Assembly (NCBI GenBank): GCA_008973525.1
Contig: WACJ01000223.1
Coordinates: 124,001 to 188,000, forward strand
DNA: 64,000 bases
Source: Stenopsyche tienmushanensis
Taxonomy: Eukaryota; Arthropoda; Insecta; Trichoptera; Stenopsychidae
Reading direction: 5' to 3'
Both the position numbers and the translations under genes were made by a program. Position 1 is the first letter of the stretch. Each line of letters starts with the position of its first letter. The notes under the pieces were generated by a model that had not been told where the DNA came from, did no database searches, and saw only the letters and a list, made by a program, of their open reading frames with translations. This document shows, piece after piece, positions 1 to 12,959 of this stretch.

Positions 1-1524
1 GTTTGTCACATGTATTTATAAATGAGTCCTCGGAGGAGAATCCGAGTTTTTGAGAAGACGGAATGTGTCCCATTTCAGAGGGCGCGAAGTGGGCCAGTTT
101 ACACATTAAATATTCAAATTTAATCCGAGAAAACCGCAGTTTTTCCGCCCCGGAGGGTCGAGGAAGGCCGCGACTGGGCGGGGGTGGCGCCCGGGGCCCC
201 TCATACATTTGTGATGAAATGTCCCAGTTGACAGAATGCCACGGCAGACGGCCCTGGAGATTTGTCACCATTTTTATGGGAATCGGTTGAGGAGACAGCC
301 ACGCCGACAACTCGCAAAATGTCAAACGGCATTATTGCTCAAATGTACCATGGTCGACGTTTCGTCGAATTTCTCTATAATTTTAGCTTTTTTGATATCA
401 ACATTAATCGTAAATTCTATAAAACTTAAGCTTTAGATGACTCAAACACTTTTAGCGCATCATATAACAGTATTTAGATGCAAGCACTACCCTTGAACAA
501 TTAAGATCACAGCCAGTTTTTATTGAAATTTCATAATAATCTGATGTTTAGTTCACAATTTATAATGATTTTAGTACTGATATTATAGCTGATATTTTAA
601 AAATGTCAGAAAGCAGCGTATTCACTATTTTGAATCCGCGTTTGCTCACATTTGATCATAAAGAACAACGCGTCCACAATTCGGAGCGCTGTTTGGAGCT
701 GTTTAAGCGCAATAAAACGGTTTTTTTTAAATGTGCTATGCGACAATAGATAAAATATATATCCATCAATATATTCCAGAGTTAAATCGACAGTCTACTG
801 AGTGATGGACAGCAATCGATGAAAGCCACCCAAAGCGACCGAACATTCTCTGCGCAGAATTATTACAATAATTATAGATTCAACTTTAAAACTACGTTTT
901 ATTTCGAAGAGCATCGTATGCTAATGAGCCAATCGAGATGCTAATGAAACTTTGGGGCTGGAAAAACTCGGTGCATAATAGGAAGATATCGATTATTTTA
1001 TTAGGTATAAAAGACACCGCCGGGGAAAAAATATAAATGATCTTCATATTATCGGCTTTGAAACGCTAATGAAACTTATAGGCATTTCGAGAAAAACCGA
1101 TGCAAATAAATGGAAATTGTTTCGCTGTATCGGTGCATTGGAAAGTGGAAAAGTTTCTTTCGTCGCGTTCTTATGTATGTTTATGAGTTTGCAAACTGAA
1201 CACTCATATTCCGATTGAAGTTCTTTGTGATTGTTCGATGCCTGAATCCATACAACGCGGGATTGGAAGCACATGACAATGGAGTATCGAGCGATTTGCG
1301 AAATTAACGTGGTTCCATATATTAAAATAGACGACGCTACGAGAGTTTACGGCACGTACATTTGGGATATAATTCTTCGCATTTCCGCACTAATCCAAGT
1401 TTATCGCACTATCCATTTCGATTTCCGCAAGAGCAACATACAGCATCTTTTGCATCGAAGATGATGTACGATTCTAATTCAAATATTGAGTTATTTTATT
1501 ACGACATACGAGCAACTTCTTGGG
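1..1524. other. No gene recognised; GC-richer patch and weak tandem duplication
   Basis: Positions about 130-260 are GC- and CpG-richer than the surroundings, with no recognisable coding content. Positions about 935-990 and 1060-1115 share a diverged stretch (GCTAATGAAACTT ... AAAA...CGGTGCA/CGATGCA), suggesting an old local duplication. Nothing else is supported. Confidence 0.5.
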
Positions 1525-2055
1525 GAGTACCAGTGCGGGATTCAAACCGGTCTACGATGGACCAACTTTTTATAATTGACTATTCTCACAAAAAATGTGA
1601 GGAATACTGTGTCGACTTCCAACACATTTTCATTGAATTTTGCAAGGCTTACGACAGCATCAATCGGAAAAAAACTTTGAAGAACCATGTTAAGATGGGA
1701 TTCCCAAGTAAGCTGATGAGATTATCGAGGATATCTATCAATCCTTTGAAGTGACGCCAAGATTCAAGCAGGGAATGTCTTTTTTCTGTTACATCAATCA
1801 TCAGCTTTGTCCGGGTCATGTAGCATGGGTGCCGTCTCACAGAGTTCCTCGTACCATATTAGATTCGAGACCGAGTGGCAGCAGACCCGTCAGAAGACCT
1901 CGTCTACGCTAAGATAGACTTAGGCGTCATATGTCTGGGCTTGGACATTTGGAGAGAAGAGGCTCAGGATAGATGGAAATGGAGGTATGCATTGTTGGTG
2001 GCCGGAACTCTCATATATGGTTGTGTGAACCACCTATGTATGTATGTATGTACAC
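1525..2055 (+). pseudogene. RTE/BovB-like non-LTR retrotransposon relic
   Basis: Three frames together give RT landmarks: 'RSTMDQLFIIDYSHKKC' and 'IFIEFCKAYDSINRK' (the FIDFxKAYDSI block), 'MGFPSKLMRL', then 'FEVTPRFKQGM' in place of VxxGVKQGD. Positions 1875-2035 give a C-terminal block 'DLGVICLGLDIWREEAQDR' and 'WKWRYALLVAGTL', typical of insect RTE-like ORF ends. A short (ATGT)n run at about 2036-2052 resembles the simple-repeat tails of these elements. The YADD region is missing and frames shift, so the copy is dead. Confidence 0.8.
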
Positions 2056-3064
2056 GAGGATAGTCCCAGAAGTACCCGACCGACGTAGATGATGGTTGTT
2101 AAAAAAAATACTATGAAATGTACAACAAGATTTAAAACCGAATTTAAATATCTATGTTTATTGTAAATTAGAACTAGATAAAAGTAAATTAAGATAAAAT
2201 CTATACATATATGTATATTTCCATGAGCGAAGTGAAGTCTAGTTTCGCTTTTACGGGCACATTTGGCGCGAGCCACTTATATTATCTTATCAGAAGGGTT
2301 GATTTTGTGATCGTAGAAATCATATAAAGCCCCGGGTACGCATCTTTTTACCAAAAATATTGCTAAAAGCCCTAAAAGAGACCACAAGATCTGTATGTCC
2401 AACCGGTCCGCCTTTCGGATCACTGTCAGAGCAAGTCCACATAATATGGTTTGAATCCATGAACGAATCTTTACTTAGAAGCGTCTTACGGTGTACAGAG
2501 TGTTATAATACAGACCTCATTACCGACGCCGCTGTGTGGCCTGTTCCGGGTTTGCTTGGACTAGCCACATATAGAGTGTTCTCCAATAATCTTATAATTC
2601 CACAAGAAACGCAGAGCGTCCAGATGCCTATCCTTTTTGCTACGCGCCTTCCAAATAAGACGAGGTTCCTGCAGGAAGACCAGCTTCAGTCAACATGCAC
2701 TTAAAGGTGCATTGGAGGAAGAAGGACAAAGGTTATTCTAAGTTCAAGAGATTCTATCTAGTGGGGTCACGGAATCCAGCCTCAGTTTAAAGAGGGCAGC
2801 AGCAGACGACGGACTGCAGGAGCTACTCCTTCCCCGTGGTACCCGTATCGGTTCGGTCATTTATATTACCTAGTCGCCGTTCGAGCAGACTAAAGTTGTT
2901 CTCTCCTGTAAAGCAGTTCTAAATTCCACTTTATGGGTACATCACACAGGGTGAGCTGCGTACCCAATTCATGTTTGCTGGGCTACTCCCGCAGTATACA
3001 TTACCTCGTGAGTTCAACCGTTACCCATGGGTGTAAGATTGCCCCCCCCCCCCTTTGGATTTTT

Positions 3065-3102
3065 ATGGGTGGACATCGTGGAGTCTAACACCCACCCGGA
3101 GA
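3065..3102 (+). repeat. Retroelement 3'-terminal hairpin, copy 1
   Basis: TTTTATGGGTGGAC...GGAGTCTAACACCCACCC, with GGGTG/CACCC pairing around GTGGAGTCTAA. The same block ends repeats at 14533-14573, 43300-43341 and (inverted) 36117-36079. It is probably the 3' end of a non-LTR element, preceded by a short conserved ORF tail '...GTRIGSVI'. Confidence 0.6.
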
Positions 3103-3121
3103 TAAAGTAACAATCAAAACA

Positions 3122-3420
3122 ATGAACAGAAAGGAGAGATTCGACTCTAAAGAAGGCGAAAACAGTTCCATCACATGGCGTCAGATGCGTAGATTTTTTC
3201 TCTCACGCATTATGTTTGCCAGATTTAGCCCCCTTTGGACTATTTTCTTTTTCCAAAAATGGATCGGTGGTAAGACATTTGTCAAGAATGAAAAGGTGGA
3301 GTTGGTGGGTGATGACTATTTTGAAGAGCTCGATGGTTCTCACTATAAACAGGGTATCGAAGCTATTGAACATCGCTAGCAAAAGTATATCGAGCTGAAA
3401 GGAAACTATGTTGAGAAATA
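3122..3420 (+). pseudogene. mariner transposase C-terminal relic (irritans-like)
   Basis: One frame carries 'PDLAPFGLFSF' (3219-3250, the third catalytic-Asp block, usual form SPDLAPxDFxLF). A second carries 'DDYFEELDGSHYKQGIEAI' and 'QKYIELKGNYVEK', the typical mariner C-terminus 'W.KCI.L.GNY.E', with a stop at the expected Trp. The two pieces are in different frames. The final coding motif is followed within about 60 bp by the right TIR. A matching end at 14620-14660 gives 'ELKVDYVEK'. Confidence 0.85.
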
Positions 3421-3479
3421 AAGATATTTTTGGGTTTCCTTTATTAGATAGTCCAGATACTTCTGGGACTACCTTCATA

Positions 3480-4840
3480 AACCGACATCATCCGATATGC
3501 GTTCGATTTATTTAAATGTCACTTAAAATTCCCAGGGCGCCACCTCTCCAAGTTTCATAATCAAATAGGCGCTACATATCGTAACTTTATTAATATAATT
3601 AGGTCGTCTATATTCAAAGTGAGGAGCTTCAATTTGTCCTTTGAAGGCTTAAATCTCCATGTATCAGGACCGTGACAATTCATCGAAATTGTGCCCATTT
3701 TGACAATTGCCAAGAGTCGGGCCGCTTCCTCAATCTCGTAATGAATGAAAGTCTAAATATAAGAGCGCATTCCCTGTTGTAATCCTATATTTAGGTCCCA
3801 AATAAAACCATCATCCCGACATTGTACCAAAGTGTCATGCTTTAAAATCGAGCAGATAGTGGCGAGGATTCCTGATTTGTTCGTCACGGGATGGTTTCGT
3901 TTCGGAATTTTCACGGTCACATGCTCATAGATGACATCTGCTTCTGATCAATCTTGACGTTTCGCATGCTGCTCAAGAATTCAACAAAGGATGACTCTCT
4001 TCAAATCTGCTATAAATACAAAACGATGTAATCGGTAACCTTTTGGACGCCATTTCGGATCCCCAAATATAAATATCATTACCGCGCACCAAATGTCATA
4101 TAACACGATGACGTCCCCAAAAGTCATCGCGCGACACCGGGGAAACTTTGCTCAGCCCTCAAACGAATCTAGGATAGACCGGGAGAAGCCTAAGCTCGTT
4201 TTAATCCTGCTCAAATTGAAATATCGGATTTTCCAAATGCGCCAAATTGAAAAACTAAGATTACGCAACTTCTTTAAACTACCAGGCAATTTAAATTTAT
4301 AATCCAGCTATCATCGCCATGAAACTTTCCCAAGCGCCATGGATCGCCCAAAACTCACCGATTTAAACTCAAACATGAAAATGACAATATTTTGAGTTGA
4401 AATCCATTGAAATTGCGTTTGTAAATGTTAAAAACGTACCACTAAAAAAAATGATGAACAAAAAAGAGAATGATCATGCAAAACTATAAAATATTCAGAA
4501 TGTGTGCTAATGCAGTAAGACGTTATTGTACAAGCGCGCGCCTTCAATGAACGCAATGTTAACCCCTACGAGAGTACTAGCACAGGCCCTGTGTTCCCCC
4601 TTCCATTTTTTAGAAAGAGCACTCTTGCACATTGAAACTCTTGTACATTGAGTCTTTGTCCAATTATTATTTCCTTCTAAAAGAGGAATGTAAAGAAATG
4701 ACCTGATCTTGAATGCTTTCAGTGTTTATTTACAATTGACTCTGCCTCGAACTGAAGATTGTCTTACGTTAATAGGAGCTGACAGAAAGTAATCGGTGTA
4801 AAGCGATTATGGCATCAACGACTTCATCGATTTTAATTTT
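3480..4840. other. No gene recognised
   Basis: AT-rich sequence with scattered CpG-bearing words and no open frame with recognisable homology. Positions 4590-4680 weakly resemble 29335-29470 (GAAAGAGCA.TCTTRCACRTTGA), so some of it is old repeat. Confidence 0.5.
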
Positions 4841-4842
4841 GC

Positions 4843-4985
4843 TCACTACTCAAAAGGTTAAGAGCCCTTATTCTAAAAGAGTATCTAAGAAAGTTTTTAA
4901 ATTAGCGCAAACATTGTTTGTGTGCGTTGTTTTGCGAGACGTTTGACGGATGCGCCATGTTGGCGCATATTGGTCTGGTGAATTG
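4843..4985. repeat. Repeat family J pieces
   Basis: Contains CTCACTACTCAAAAGGTTAA (4843-4862), shared with 24408-24430 and 57418-57435, and then GTTTTGCGAGACGTTT...GCGCCATGTTGGCGCATATTGG (4930-4980), which is the inverted form of 24180-24230. The orientation of the two pieces differs between loci, so rearranged ends of one family are likely. Confidence 0.6.
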
Positions 4986-5082
4986 AAGCGTTCAGCCCGC
5001 GCTACACGTTGCCGCAACGCAATGCATGCCGAAACTCTAGATGCAAAGATTTGGATTCAAATTCCGAATGTAATTAATCCGA

Positions 5083-5375
5083 TTGGATTATAACGGCCAT
5101 ATTATTAAAGCAATGTCTATTAAATTTATTGTGAATTATTTAATAGAGTGCCGTACAGCGCATTCTATGATGGACATTCTGCACCAGCGATTTGAGAGCA
5201 TGTTGAACGGGCCTTCGAGATTGTGCGATTTAATGCCTTTAGACTTATATTTGAAAAATTTAATATTTAATATTAAATGCCATAAAATATTCTTTCAAAT
5301 AAAATTAAAATTGAGTAGATATCTTATGTATAGCTTGTTTTATTTACATTTAAAAATGTAGCGTCCTTATTGAAA
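5083..5375 (+). repeat. AT-rich interspersed repeat family D, long copy
   Basis: Begins GATTATAACGGCCATATTAT near 5088 and ends near ...AATGTAGCGTCCTTATTGAAA. Related copies: 17495-17580 (+), 19995-20110 (+, 3' part), 31550-32215 (+, with internal gap), 44520-44670 (-) and 48095-48190 (-). Both ends carry a GGACGCTC-like word in inverted orientation, consistent with a MITE-like DNA element of a few hundred bp. No coding sequence. Confidence 0.65.
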
Positions 5376-7779
5376 GGCGCTGTAAATGTCCGTTTAAGCG
5401 CTTTAATGTAAGTACGACTCGTTTATATTCAATAATGGATATAACACTTCAAGAGTATTTTAAAAATTATGATTGTAAGTCTTTAAAAATGTATAGAAAA
5501 TATCTGGAAAGCAGCGAGAAAAATATTGAGAAGTACTACCATTTCGCGGAAATGGCGTTATATAAAGTGTGATTTTAAGGTTACATAACGGAAATTCCAT
5601 TTCGACGATATTCCACAAATCGAAGCACTCGATTATTGCATTTAAATTCTTAACAACCCCTGAAAATAACCCAAACATGTACGATAGAACGATTTGAGAT
5701 TTCTAGACGGATTTTTTTTAGTGGACGAATCTCGAAAAGAATCATTCTGTAGGCGATGGAAAGCTTTAATTTCGGAGTCAGCGTTTGTTAGTTCTTCGGA
5801 ATAATATTTATCACGTGTATCCGAAAATCGGGATGTCGAAAATGAGATTTCATATTTTTAGACCGCTTTTGTTAGGACGATGACAGATATCCGACGCGGT
5901 TATGTCTCGTGTAACCTTAATGCTTTGAATATTTTATCGAAGCGCTTATGAAGTCTTGTATTTGTGCCGTAGCCATCTGTTTTCGTGTTAAATAAAATGT
6001 GGAGTGCGCGTAAGTATAAATCCGCGCAATGCGAGTTCGCGTACTTCGAGCACCGCGCCGAACGCAACGGAATTCGCCACAGATGCATATGTGCGATCGT
6101 TATTGCTATTTTATCGCATCTTTTGGTGATTTGCCCGGTTAATCGGTTTTGGAAAGAGTGTTTCCATGACCTGGTCAAATCCGTTCGCACGAGAGGGCAT
6201 ACCTATGAAAGGTTGACACCGGTTGGAATTTTATGGTTTATGATATACAACAAAAACACGCCACATGACGTGTTTTTAAACTGTTAAAGCGTTGTTTAAA
6301 GCTAAAATTACTTCGCCTTTGTTTCTAAAAAATATACATCACGCAATGAGCGGGTATAAAATTTTCCAGTGGCATGTTGTGCCCCCAAATGAATCCTGCG
6401 GGTTAGTAATTTTCGTATCCAGACTGACGAAAGGCCTTCGACTTTTAAAGAGATCAAAAGCCACGAAGCCCTGGAAGATACATAAAATCATGAGCGACAC
6501 TAAGTTTGCATTAATGATGTACGGGGGTGGATTTTACGAGTGACATAAAATAAAAATGCTCCTAGGCATGAATAAAATGTCGCTATGGACATGGATGTCT
6601 TCAAGAATAAAGCCTAAAAATACATAATTGGATCAAATGTATCCTTAAGCGAATTTATAAACAACAAATTCATCGAAAGCAAACACCACCGGCAACGGCA
6701 TTGTCATTGTATCTACAATGGCATTGTCATTATGTCTACAATGGCAATGCCATTTATGATATTCACACGTTCGAATTTAATTCCGCAAGCGCTAAAATAA
6801 TCGCGCAAACATTGAACGCCCTTTGTTTGCCGAACTCAAGACCCCCAATCGAATCGTGTTGATTTAATATCACCCCCGATGACCGCGCTTCGAAACACAT
6901 TCAGCTGAAAAAACGACCGAATGCTAAAATTACGGGAGCACTATCGGATAATGGATGATTTTGTAGCTCAAACAAGCGTAAACAACAATGTTTCGGATTG
7001 TGTGCGCTCTAAGATGTTTGTCTTTTCTTGGGGAGCTGAGGATAAACACGACCATGCAAAAATAATAACGCGCAATCTCAAAATATACCACATGATAAAA
7101 CATGAAAATTACCGCTTTTAAGCCTGGATGATCTTATAATATAAGTTTGCTCGAATTTTTGTATGCATTCGATGGAGTATTTAACCCGTTCGGGCGCCGT
7201 GAGCGATTGGACATTTCATTTGCAAGTGCCTCAAATGAATATGAACATTTGTCATTTTCGATTGGCTTTATTGAAAATCACCGAGTGCATCTCTTCGCTC
7301 TCGGGTTATTAATAAGCATCCGATTTTGGGTCAACAATGGTGATAAAGACGCATTTAAAGGTCGAAATGTTACCGGGCGGAAAGGGGATTTCCCGATCGG
7401 AAGTGCGACGATCGCGGAATGCGTGGCATGTCGTTTCCGTCGCGACCCGGTCGATTTCCATGATTTTTTAATGGGAAGCCCCCATGTACGTAAAGGTAGT
7501 GTGATGTAATCGTTCGAGGATGTAAAATCGTGCAGGATAAGAACATCCTTCCTGTCTTTATAATACATCTCGCTTATAACGAGCTTAACGTTTGTGGACA
7601 ATTGAGAGTTTTTAAAGACTGGGCGCCGCATTTGTATTTTTCTCATGTGCGTTTAAATATGAATAAATCAAGATTAATATGACTTGATTGCATTGATAGA
7701 CTTGATAGAGTGTTGTTGAGCGATCGAATATGAACAAAGAGTCCGATGCATTTCTGTATTTATTTTCTCAGGTGACACC
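5376..7779. other. No gene recognised; small hairpin and short tandem repeat
   Basis: Positions 6249-6277 hold a 9-bp hairpin (AAAAACACG / CGTGTTTTT). Positions 6700-6760 hold two to three diverged units around AATGGCATTGTCATT.TGTCTAC. Overlapping frames at 7147-7509 (+) and 7278-7646 (-) are open in the same GC-richer stretch but match nothing I know; neither is called as a gene. Confidence 0.45.
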
Positions 7780-8240
7780 CGGCTATCGGGTCGGAATTGT
7801 ATCGTGGCAGCGCCCAGTTCTTACGAGGGTGGATCGGCGACGGGCCTGTAAGGGGTGTAAGGACAAAGGTGGGCCGCTTTACCCTCGCTTCGCGGCGACC
7901 TGTGGACACTTCACTCCAGTCAGTCCAGTCACTCCCGTCACTCCCGGTTTTTGTCTATTTCGGGCACGCGCAAAACACTCGCGGAGGAAAACAACGCGCG
8001 AGAGGAGGAAGAGTCGAGCCGACCTCCCGCCGGCTCCGGTTTCATAAAACTGTTGTTGTATCGGCCTCGTGCGCGAATCCGGCCCGGCGCTGGTGTGTCC
8101 CGTCCCGTGTCTTGTGCGCACACTATCCACCTTCACTTTTGCGCATGTATGCCTCGCGGATTGCCAACCTTTCCGGGAAACCACCCGACTCGACACATCC
8201 GAACATCATCGATCATTCGAACGAAACAAGCGAGTAGAGC
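7780..8240. other. GC- and CpG-dense island, function unknown
   Basis: About 460 bp that is clearly GC-richer than its surroundings, with many CpG and open frames on both strands. It includes a short CAGTCCAGTCACTCCCGTCA-type repeat at 7916-7947. It could be a promoter or 5' region of a gene, or foreign/repeat DNA. No protein homology or splice structure was convincing. Confidence 0.35.
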
Positions 8241-11200
8241 GCTATTTATTATCGTGACACTCGGGCATTTGAATAATTCATCAAGAAGCTCGAGCCGCAA
8301 TCCTGGGTGCACTTTCATGCCGGTACTTGAAAAAGTGCCAGAATATAATCTGGATACCCTATTTGGCAACATCTCGCTGAAAATCCTCAACGAAGCAACT
8401 GTATTTTTATGCCAGAGCAGCGATATAATTTATAGATAGCAAAAAAGAGCACAAGTGCAAATTCATTTTCGCAGTCATTTTGGCTTTATATTGAGGATAT
8501 TGAGAAAAAAACTTTTCTCCCGCATAAATTCAATTGTTGTTCATCTATTGAAAACTATTGAATACAATATTATCCATTATTCTGACAGAATTCAAGCAAA
8601 AATATGATAAAAAACCATAAACGAAACCGCTATTTTAATATGCTGTAGGCGCAGATATTACGAATCACGTGATTGCATTACGAGATAATGGCGGATATGA
8701 TCATATAGAAATGTATTTAAAAATGTTTAAAAACCACTGCACAAGTATCAAATCTATTTTAATATATATTACACAAACACAGCTTCAATTTTTTTCTTTA
8801 AATTTCCTTCAACAAATTGAAAAATAAACAGTGTATAAAATTAACTTTTTCTTATTCAATTTTATTTTTAAATATTTATTAAATTTTATTTTAATTTCTC
8901 CTGTCATTCGACATTATTATGTTAATAAATATGTGATGTTAAATCCACAAAAAATATAGGCGTATATTAAAAAATATAGGCGTATATTAAAAAATATATT
9001 ATGTAATTTTTCTTGTAGTCGGTGTTCATTTTCAATATGAATTTTTAGCTAAAAATTAAAAAAGTAGAATATTAAAAATTCTACCGCACAATTAAAGACG
9101 CACAATTTTCTTGTCTTGTTATTTAATTCCATATCATATATTATAAAGTTTCATTTAACAAATATTAAAAATTTAAGTCCGCCATCTTTATCTCCGATTT
9201 ATCTACAAAAACCCGCTCCGTTTATCAACAAATGGACAGAAATGACGCGCTTTCGTGTATTATGAAAGGCTTAGTAGTATTTGAGAATCTTTACGATGCC
9301 ATAATCAAAAGGGATCGTCTCGCCTCTTGATTCTGAGCGCGAAAATGAACAAAAACTCCGCAAATAATGAATGATGAAATTCATACGGGGCCGATTATAG
9401 GATTTGCAACGCGAAGATTTATCGCCTCGAAAGCCGCAGAGCGTCAAATATTTTTATTAATTTTTATGATCGCGGATTTTATGGCGCCATTAAGCGATTG
9501 GATATGTAATCCGCGACCGACGAGATGCATTTAAATGTGCTCTTCTTTGGCCGTCTCTCCGGGCTGTCATCGGATGAAATGTTTTCTCTGAACACAATGG
9601 ACGCCACGCAAAAAATGCGAATATGACGCCATTATGAATTATGACGCAAAATCGCCATCGAAACGATTGCGAAATTGTAACATTGATTCTATTTTAATGG
9701 AGCGCTCTAAAAATATAAAGAGCCGTAAAAAAAAATCCGAGAACTATGACCGGATTTCTCGCTCGTTTTATATTTGAGGAATTCCCGAAGACCGCTAAGA
9801 GCATACCCCTGATTTTAATATACGTACACGTCTCAGCTTGTGTGGGAATCGGGAAAAATAGTGATGGAAAATCGGTGATCTGCGTGCCATATTTTTTTAA
9901 ATTTGAATTTAACGCCTATATCCAATATGAACAATGGTTCATATTGGCGTTATTTTTGAATAAATTGAATAAAATTTCATCATCAACAAATTTATTCATT
10001 AAATAAAGCTTTTTAACGTTATTTGTTCATTTAATATAATACAATTGATGGCATTTTATTAATAAATACATTTATATTCAATATATACATGTATGGCTTT
10101 AAATCAATTTTGGTTATAAATTCGATTCGAAATATATTAAAATGGAGGTTCGATGTCAAAGGTTGTTCTTCTCTGGTGTAAGGGTGTGTATAGGGTTATG
10201 CTACTGTCGATGTATTTTCATTGTCCTGTGAGAAATGAATGCGCGCGCACAGACAAATTTCCTCTATTTTTATAGTACTGTGCGCAGGTCAGCAACATCA
10301 ACGAATTCCACCAATGTTGATACAAATTCGTATAAAAATATTATTTTTTGAATTTTTATCAATCACAGGAAAATAATAGAGCAATCATCCCCAAATAAAA
10401 TTTTATACCGCGATAAAAAAATTTCATCATATTTTTCATTTTAATATCAATATGAATATGTACCAAAATATTGATACGTCAATATAGATGAATTCTATTA
10501 TTCTGTAAAAATTACATAAATACAAAAAATATATCCAGGGATCAATTGGATATCCAGGGTCAACGACTCCAAGTCTATGGCCCCAGCAACAGCATCATAG
10601 GAAAGCACAAAGAAAAATAATCTCCAAATTACCATTTGGAAATCATGCTCTGCAAGACCTGCCACCTAAATAATGAGCCCATTACACATGCAAATGAGAA
10701 TTTCACGCCTTTTATTTCATTCGGGCGTTATTCACGTGCGTTGGGGTTAATCAAAATTATGCGGGTTAACGTCCACATCTGTCACCGTTCTTGATGAATG
10801 CCAAAATGAACGATGATAATGCGCACATTCGCCTAAAGATATTGGCCATTACGCGCGCCATAATGCAAACAACAAACCGTTATAATTTGAGGTTATGTTG
10901 GGCTAGTTTGGGTCCCGGCGCTGGGCATTTAGTGTTTAATTGACCCTTCAATTTTGTCTTGAGTGGCAAATGCCGCTTTCATAGAATACACCAAGGATGG
11001 ATAATCACCCGCCCGCTGTGAATGGGATCGCAAAAGGGACTTCTAATAGAGTGGATTGTTTTAAAGCGGGCAGGTCATGTGGCGCGACGGTTGGATGAAA
11101 TCGAATGCCGGCTTGAAACAATCATTATGCAATCGTTTCAGTGATTAGATCATCTAAATCTAAATTTGAACGCCCTAAACGATACAAAATAGTTTTTTTT

Positions 11201-11739
11201 TATGGAAAATTTCATTTTTTTATTATTGAGTTTGGATTTTTTTTTCGTTGCAGGAAATAGACATAAAAAATATGCAGCAAAAGCTACCAATTTAATTTTG
11301 ATTTCTATCATTGGTGTACAGTTTCACATCAAAAATAATGTGCTTGGGGATTTACTCTTTAAATGAACACTCATCAAAATGAACTTTGATGTTAATTGTA
11401 CATTTTACCAGATTTTGAAGTGAAACTTTTATGGATGTAACGAAAATTGAAAAAAATAACGTAGACGCTAAGCTAATGCATCACGCCATCTCTATTGTGT
11501 ACACACAAACCTTTTTTTGTGCGATTTCGAAGTTATGCGGTTTTTTCTAAAGCAGTTTTTATTATTTTTTAATTTTATAAATAGTTCGTATCGAGATATT
11601 TTGGATAAAATAGGAAATAAATAATCAACTCTAACCGAAATTTGGAAAAAAATATATATAATTTTATATATTATATTTATAAGTATAGCTATTTTATTGA
11701 CGCGGCATCTTGGGCTACCATAATGAAATCTTTTAACGC
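8241..11739. other. Very AT-rich stretch without recognised genes
   Basis: Contains a perfect short tandem duplication (AAAAATATAGGCGTATATT units) at about 8949-8997. Otherwise nothing beyond low-complexity AT sequence and isolated CpG-bearing words. No coding homology. Confidence 0.5.
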
Positions 11740-11860
11740 GTTTTTCTCGAAACTACTATTTTCAACACGGTTGATATCATATCTCAAGTTTTTATTAATT
11801 AATTTAAAAATAATTAGTGAATATCTGACATTTGAGATGCCAGATGTTAGACATCCTTAA
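11740..11860 (+). repeat. Repeat family I fragment
   Basis: Carries TTTTCAACACGGTTGAT followed by ATATCTCAAGTTTTTATTA, shared with 19605-19650 and 26608-26655. The rest of this copy diverges. Confidence 0.55.
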
Positions 11861-12179
11861 AATTTTACTAATAATGCAATACGTCCTTTAAATGTTATTT
11901 TTCAATTGCACTTACTGTTTTTCATGTTTTTTATTAATTTTTTTTATGCGATTTTGGATATATTTTATAAAGATGTTTTAAAGTTATGCGGTTTTTAAAA
12001 TTCTATGGAACGCATCTTCACTTTTTCTGTGTAAATCATAGTGTTTCTACTGCACAAAAAAAGGTTTAAGTGTATTTGTATGTCTATACGTAGTATAAAA
12101 CAATCACTACACCAGTGGCTATTTTATTATATATTACACAAAATACAGCTGAATCTTTACACAGTTAATCATTTTATAA

Positions 12180-12665
12180 TATTCTAGTCTAGAAGCACAC
12201 ATTTTTGAATTTTTTTTAAGTTCGACAAAAAGAAACAATTTTAAAATAATTTTTTTATCAGATATTTATTGTCATTTTTAGAAAATACAAAAAAATAAAT
12301 TAAAATGGTTGGCAAAGTGTAAAGGGTAAAAAAGGGCGTATTCTGGTTGATTAGATTCCAACCTTTTTAGTCATCTGAGATTAAAAAAAGTAAAAATATT
12401 CTTAATGAAGTCAAGATAATATCTTTAAAAAGTCATTTTTTGGCCTTTTTTTACTTTTAATATTTTTTTAAATGATTAAAAATAAAATTTTGACATAAAT
12501 CTGGTAATAGCGATAGAGGATTATATAAAGAAGATTTATACAAAATTTTAAATAAATCAAATAGTTAAAACTTGTAGTTTTTAGTGTAGACCGGTTTTTT
12601 AACTTTGAAAATATGCAAAAAAAAAAAAAACAAAAGGGATTTTTCGAAATTCTAGACTAGAATAA
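12180..12665 (-). mobile_element. MITE-like element, repeat family I, with 14-bp TIRs
   Basis: About 480 bp bounded by ATTCTAGTCTAGAA at 12182-12196 and its exact inverse near 12650-12663. The interior (minus strand) matches 19545-19870 and 26585-26935, including an ACCAGATTTAT block and the word CAACCAGAATACGCC (12340-12355 inverted; 26898-26912). No coding capacity. Confidence 0.65.
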
Positions 12666-12784
12666 CAGTGGGTGATTTTTTGCAATACTGTTTTTTTATT
12701 TAATTCTCACTCAAATATGCATTACTTATTACACCCATATGCATCAGAATACAATCATAAAATACTTCATTTTGATCATCATAA

Positions 12785-12890
12785 AATGAGAGCGCGCGAC
12801 GGCCTCTCCATAGGAAGAATTTACTGTGACCGAACAAAATGGCCGACAAACGCGCGGGACCAAACGAACCGAACGTCAATGAGATTTTTC
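12785..12890 (-). repeat. Mariner family M1 5' segment alone
   Basis: GGAAGAATTTACTGTGACCG and AACAAAATGGCCGACAAACG match the inverted 5' segment of the M1 copies at 16588-16690 and 21235-21320. No transposase coding follows, so this is an end fragment. Confidence 0.6.
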
Positions 12891-12959
12891 AGGAGATATG
12901 TGCAGGAATTTATTGTAATGCTTAAAGCGCCCCTAAAATTGCGCCCTTAAAAATACATA

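Larger units (their letters stand above)
2061..3471 (+). mobile_element. Mariner-type composite element (family M2) with paired TIRs
   Basis: The left end TAGTCCCAGAAGTACC (from 2061) and the inverted right end TAGTCCCAGAAGTATC (reading back from 3471) bound about 1.41 kb, with TA at both edges. Inside, in order: a 5' non-coding region with hairpin X (2403-2420), a retroelement-like 3' segment (about 2700-3110), and a mariner C-terminal coding relic (3122-3420). The order hairpin, retroelement segment, C-terminus, TIR recurs at 13790-14720, so it was probably copied as a unit. It lacks the N-terminal half of the transposase. Confidence 0.7.

Noticed and set aside
1525..1555. tRNA 3'-half-like sequence on minus (GGTTTGAATCCCGCACTGG)
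   Set aside because: The plus strand here encodes the RSTxDQ block of a non-LTR reverse transcriptase, and no D-arm or anticodon arm can be placed.
7147..7646. Overlapping open frames of about 120 codons on both strands
   Set aside because: No recognisable motifs; opposite-strand frames in a GC-richer patch are expected by composition.
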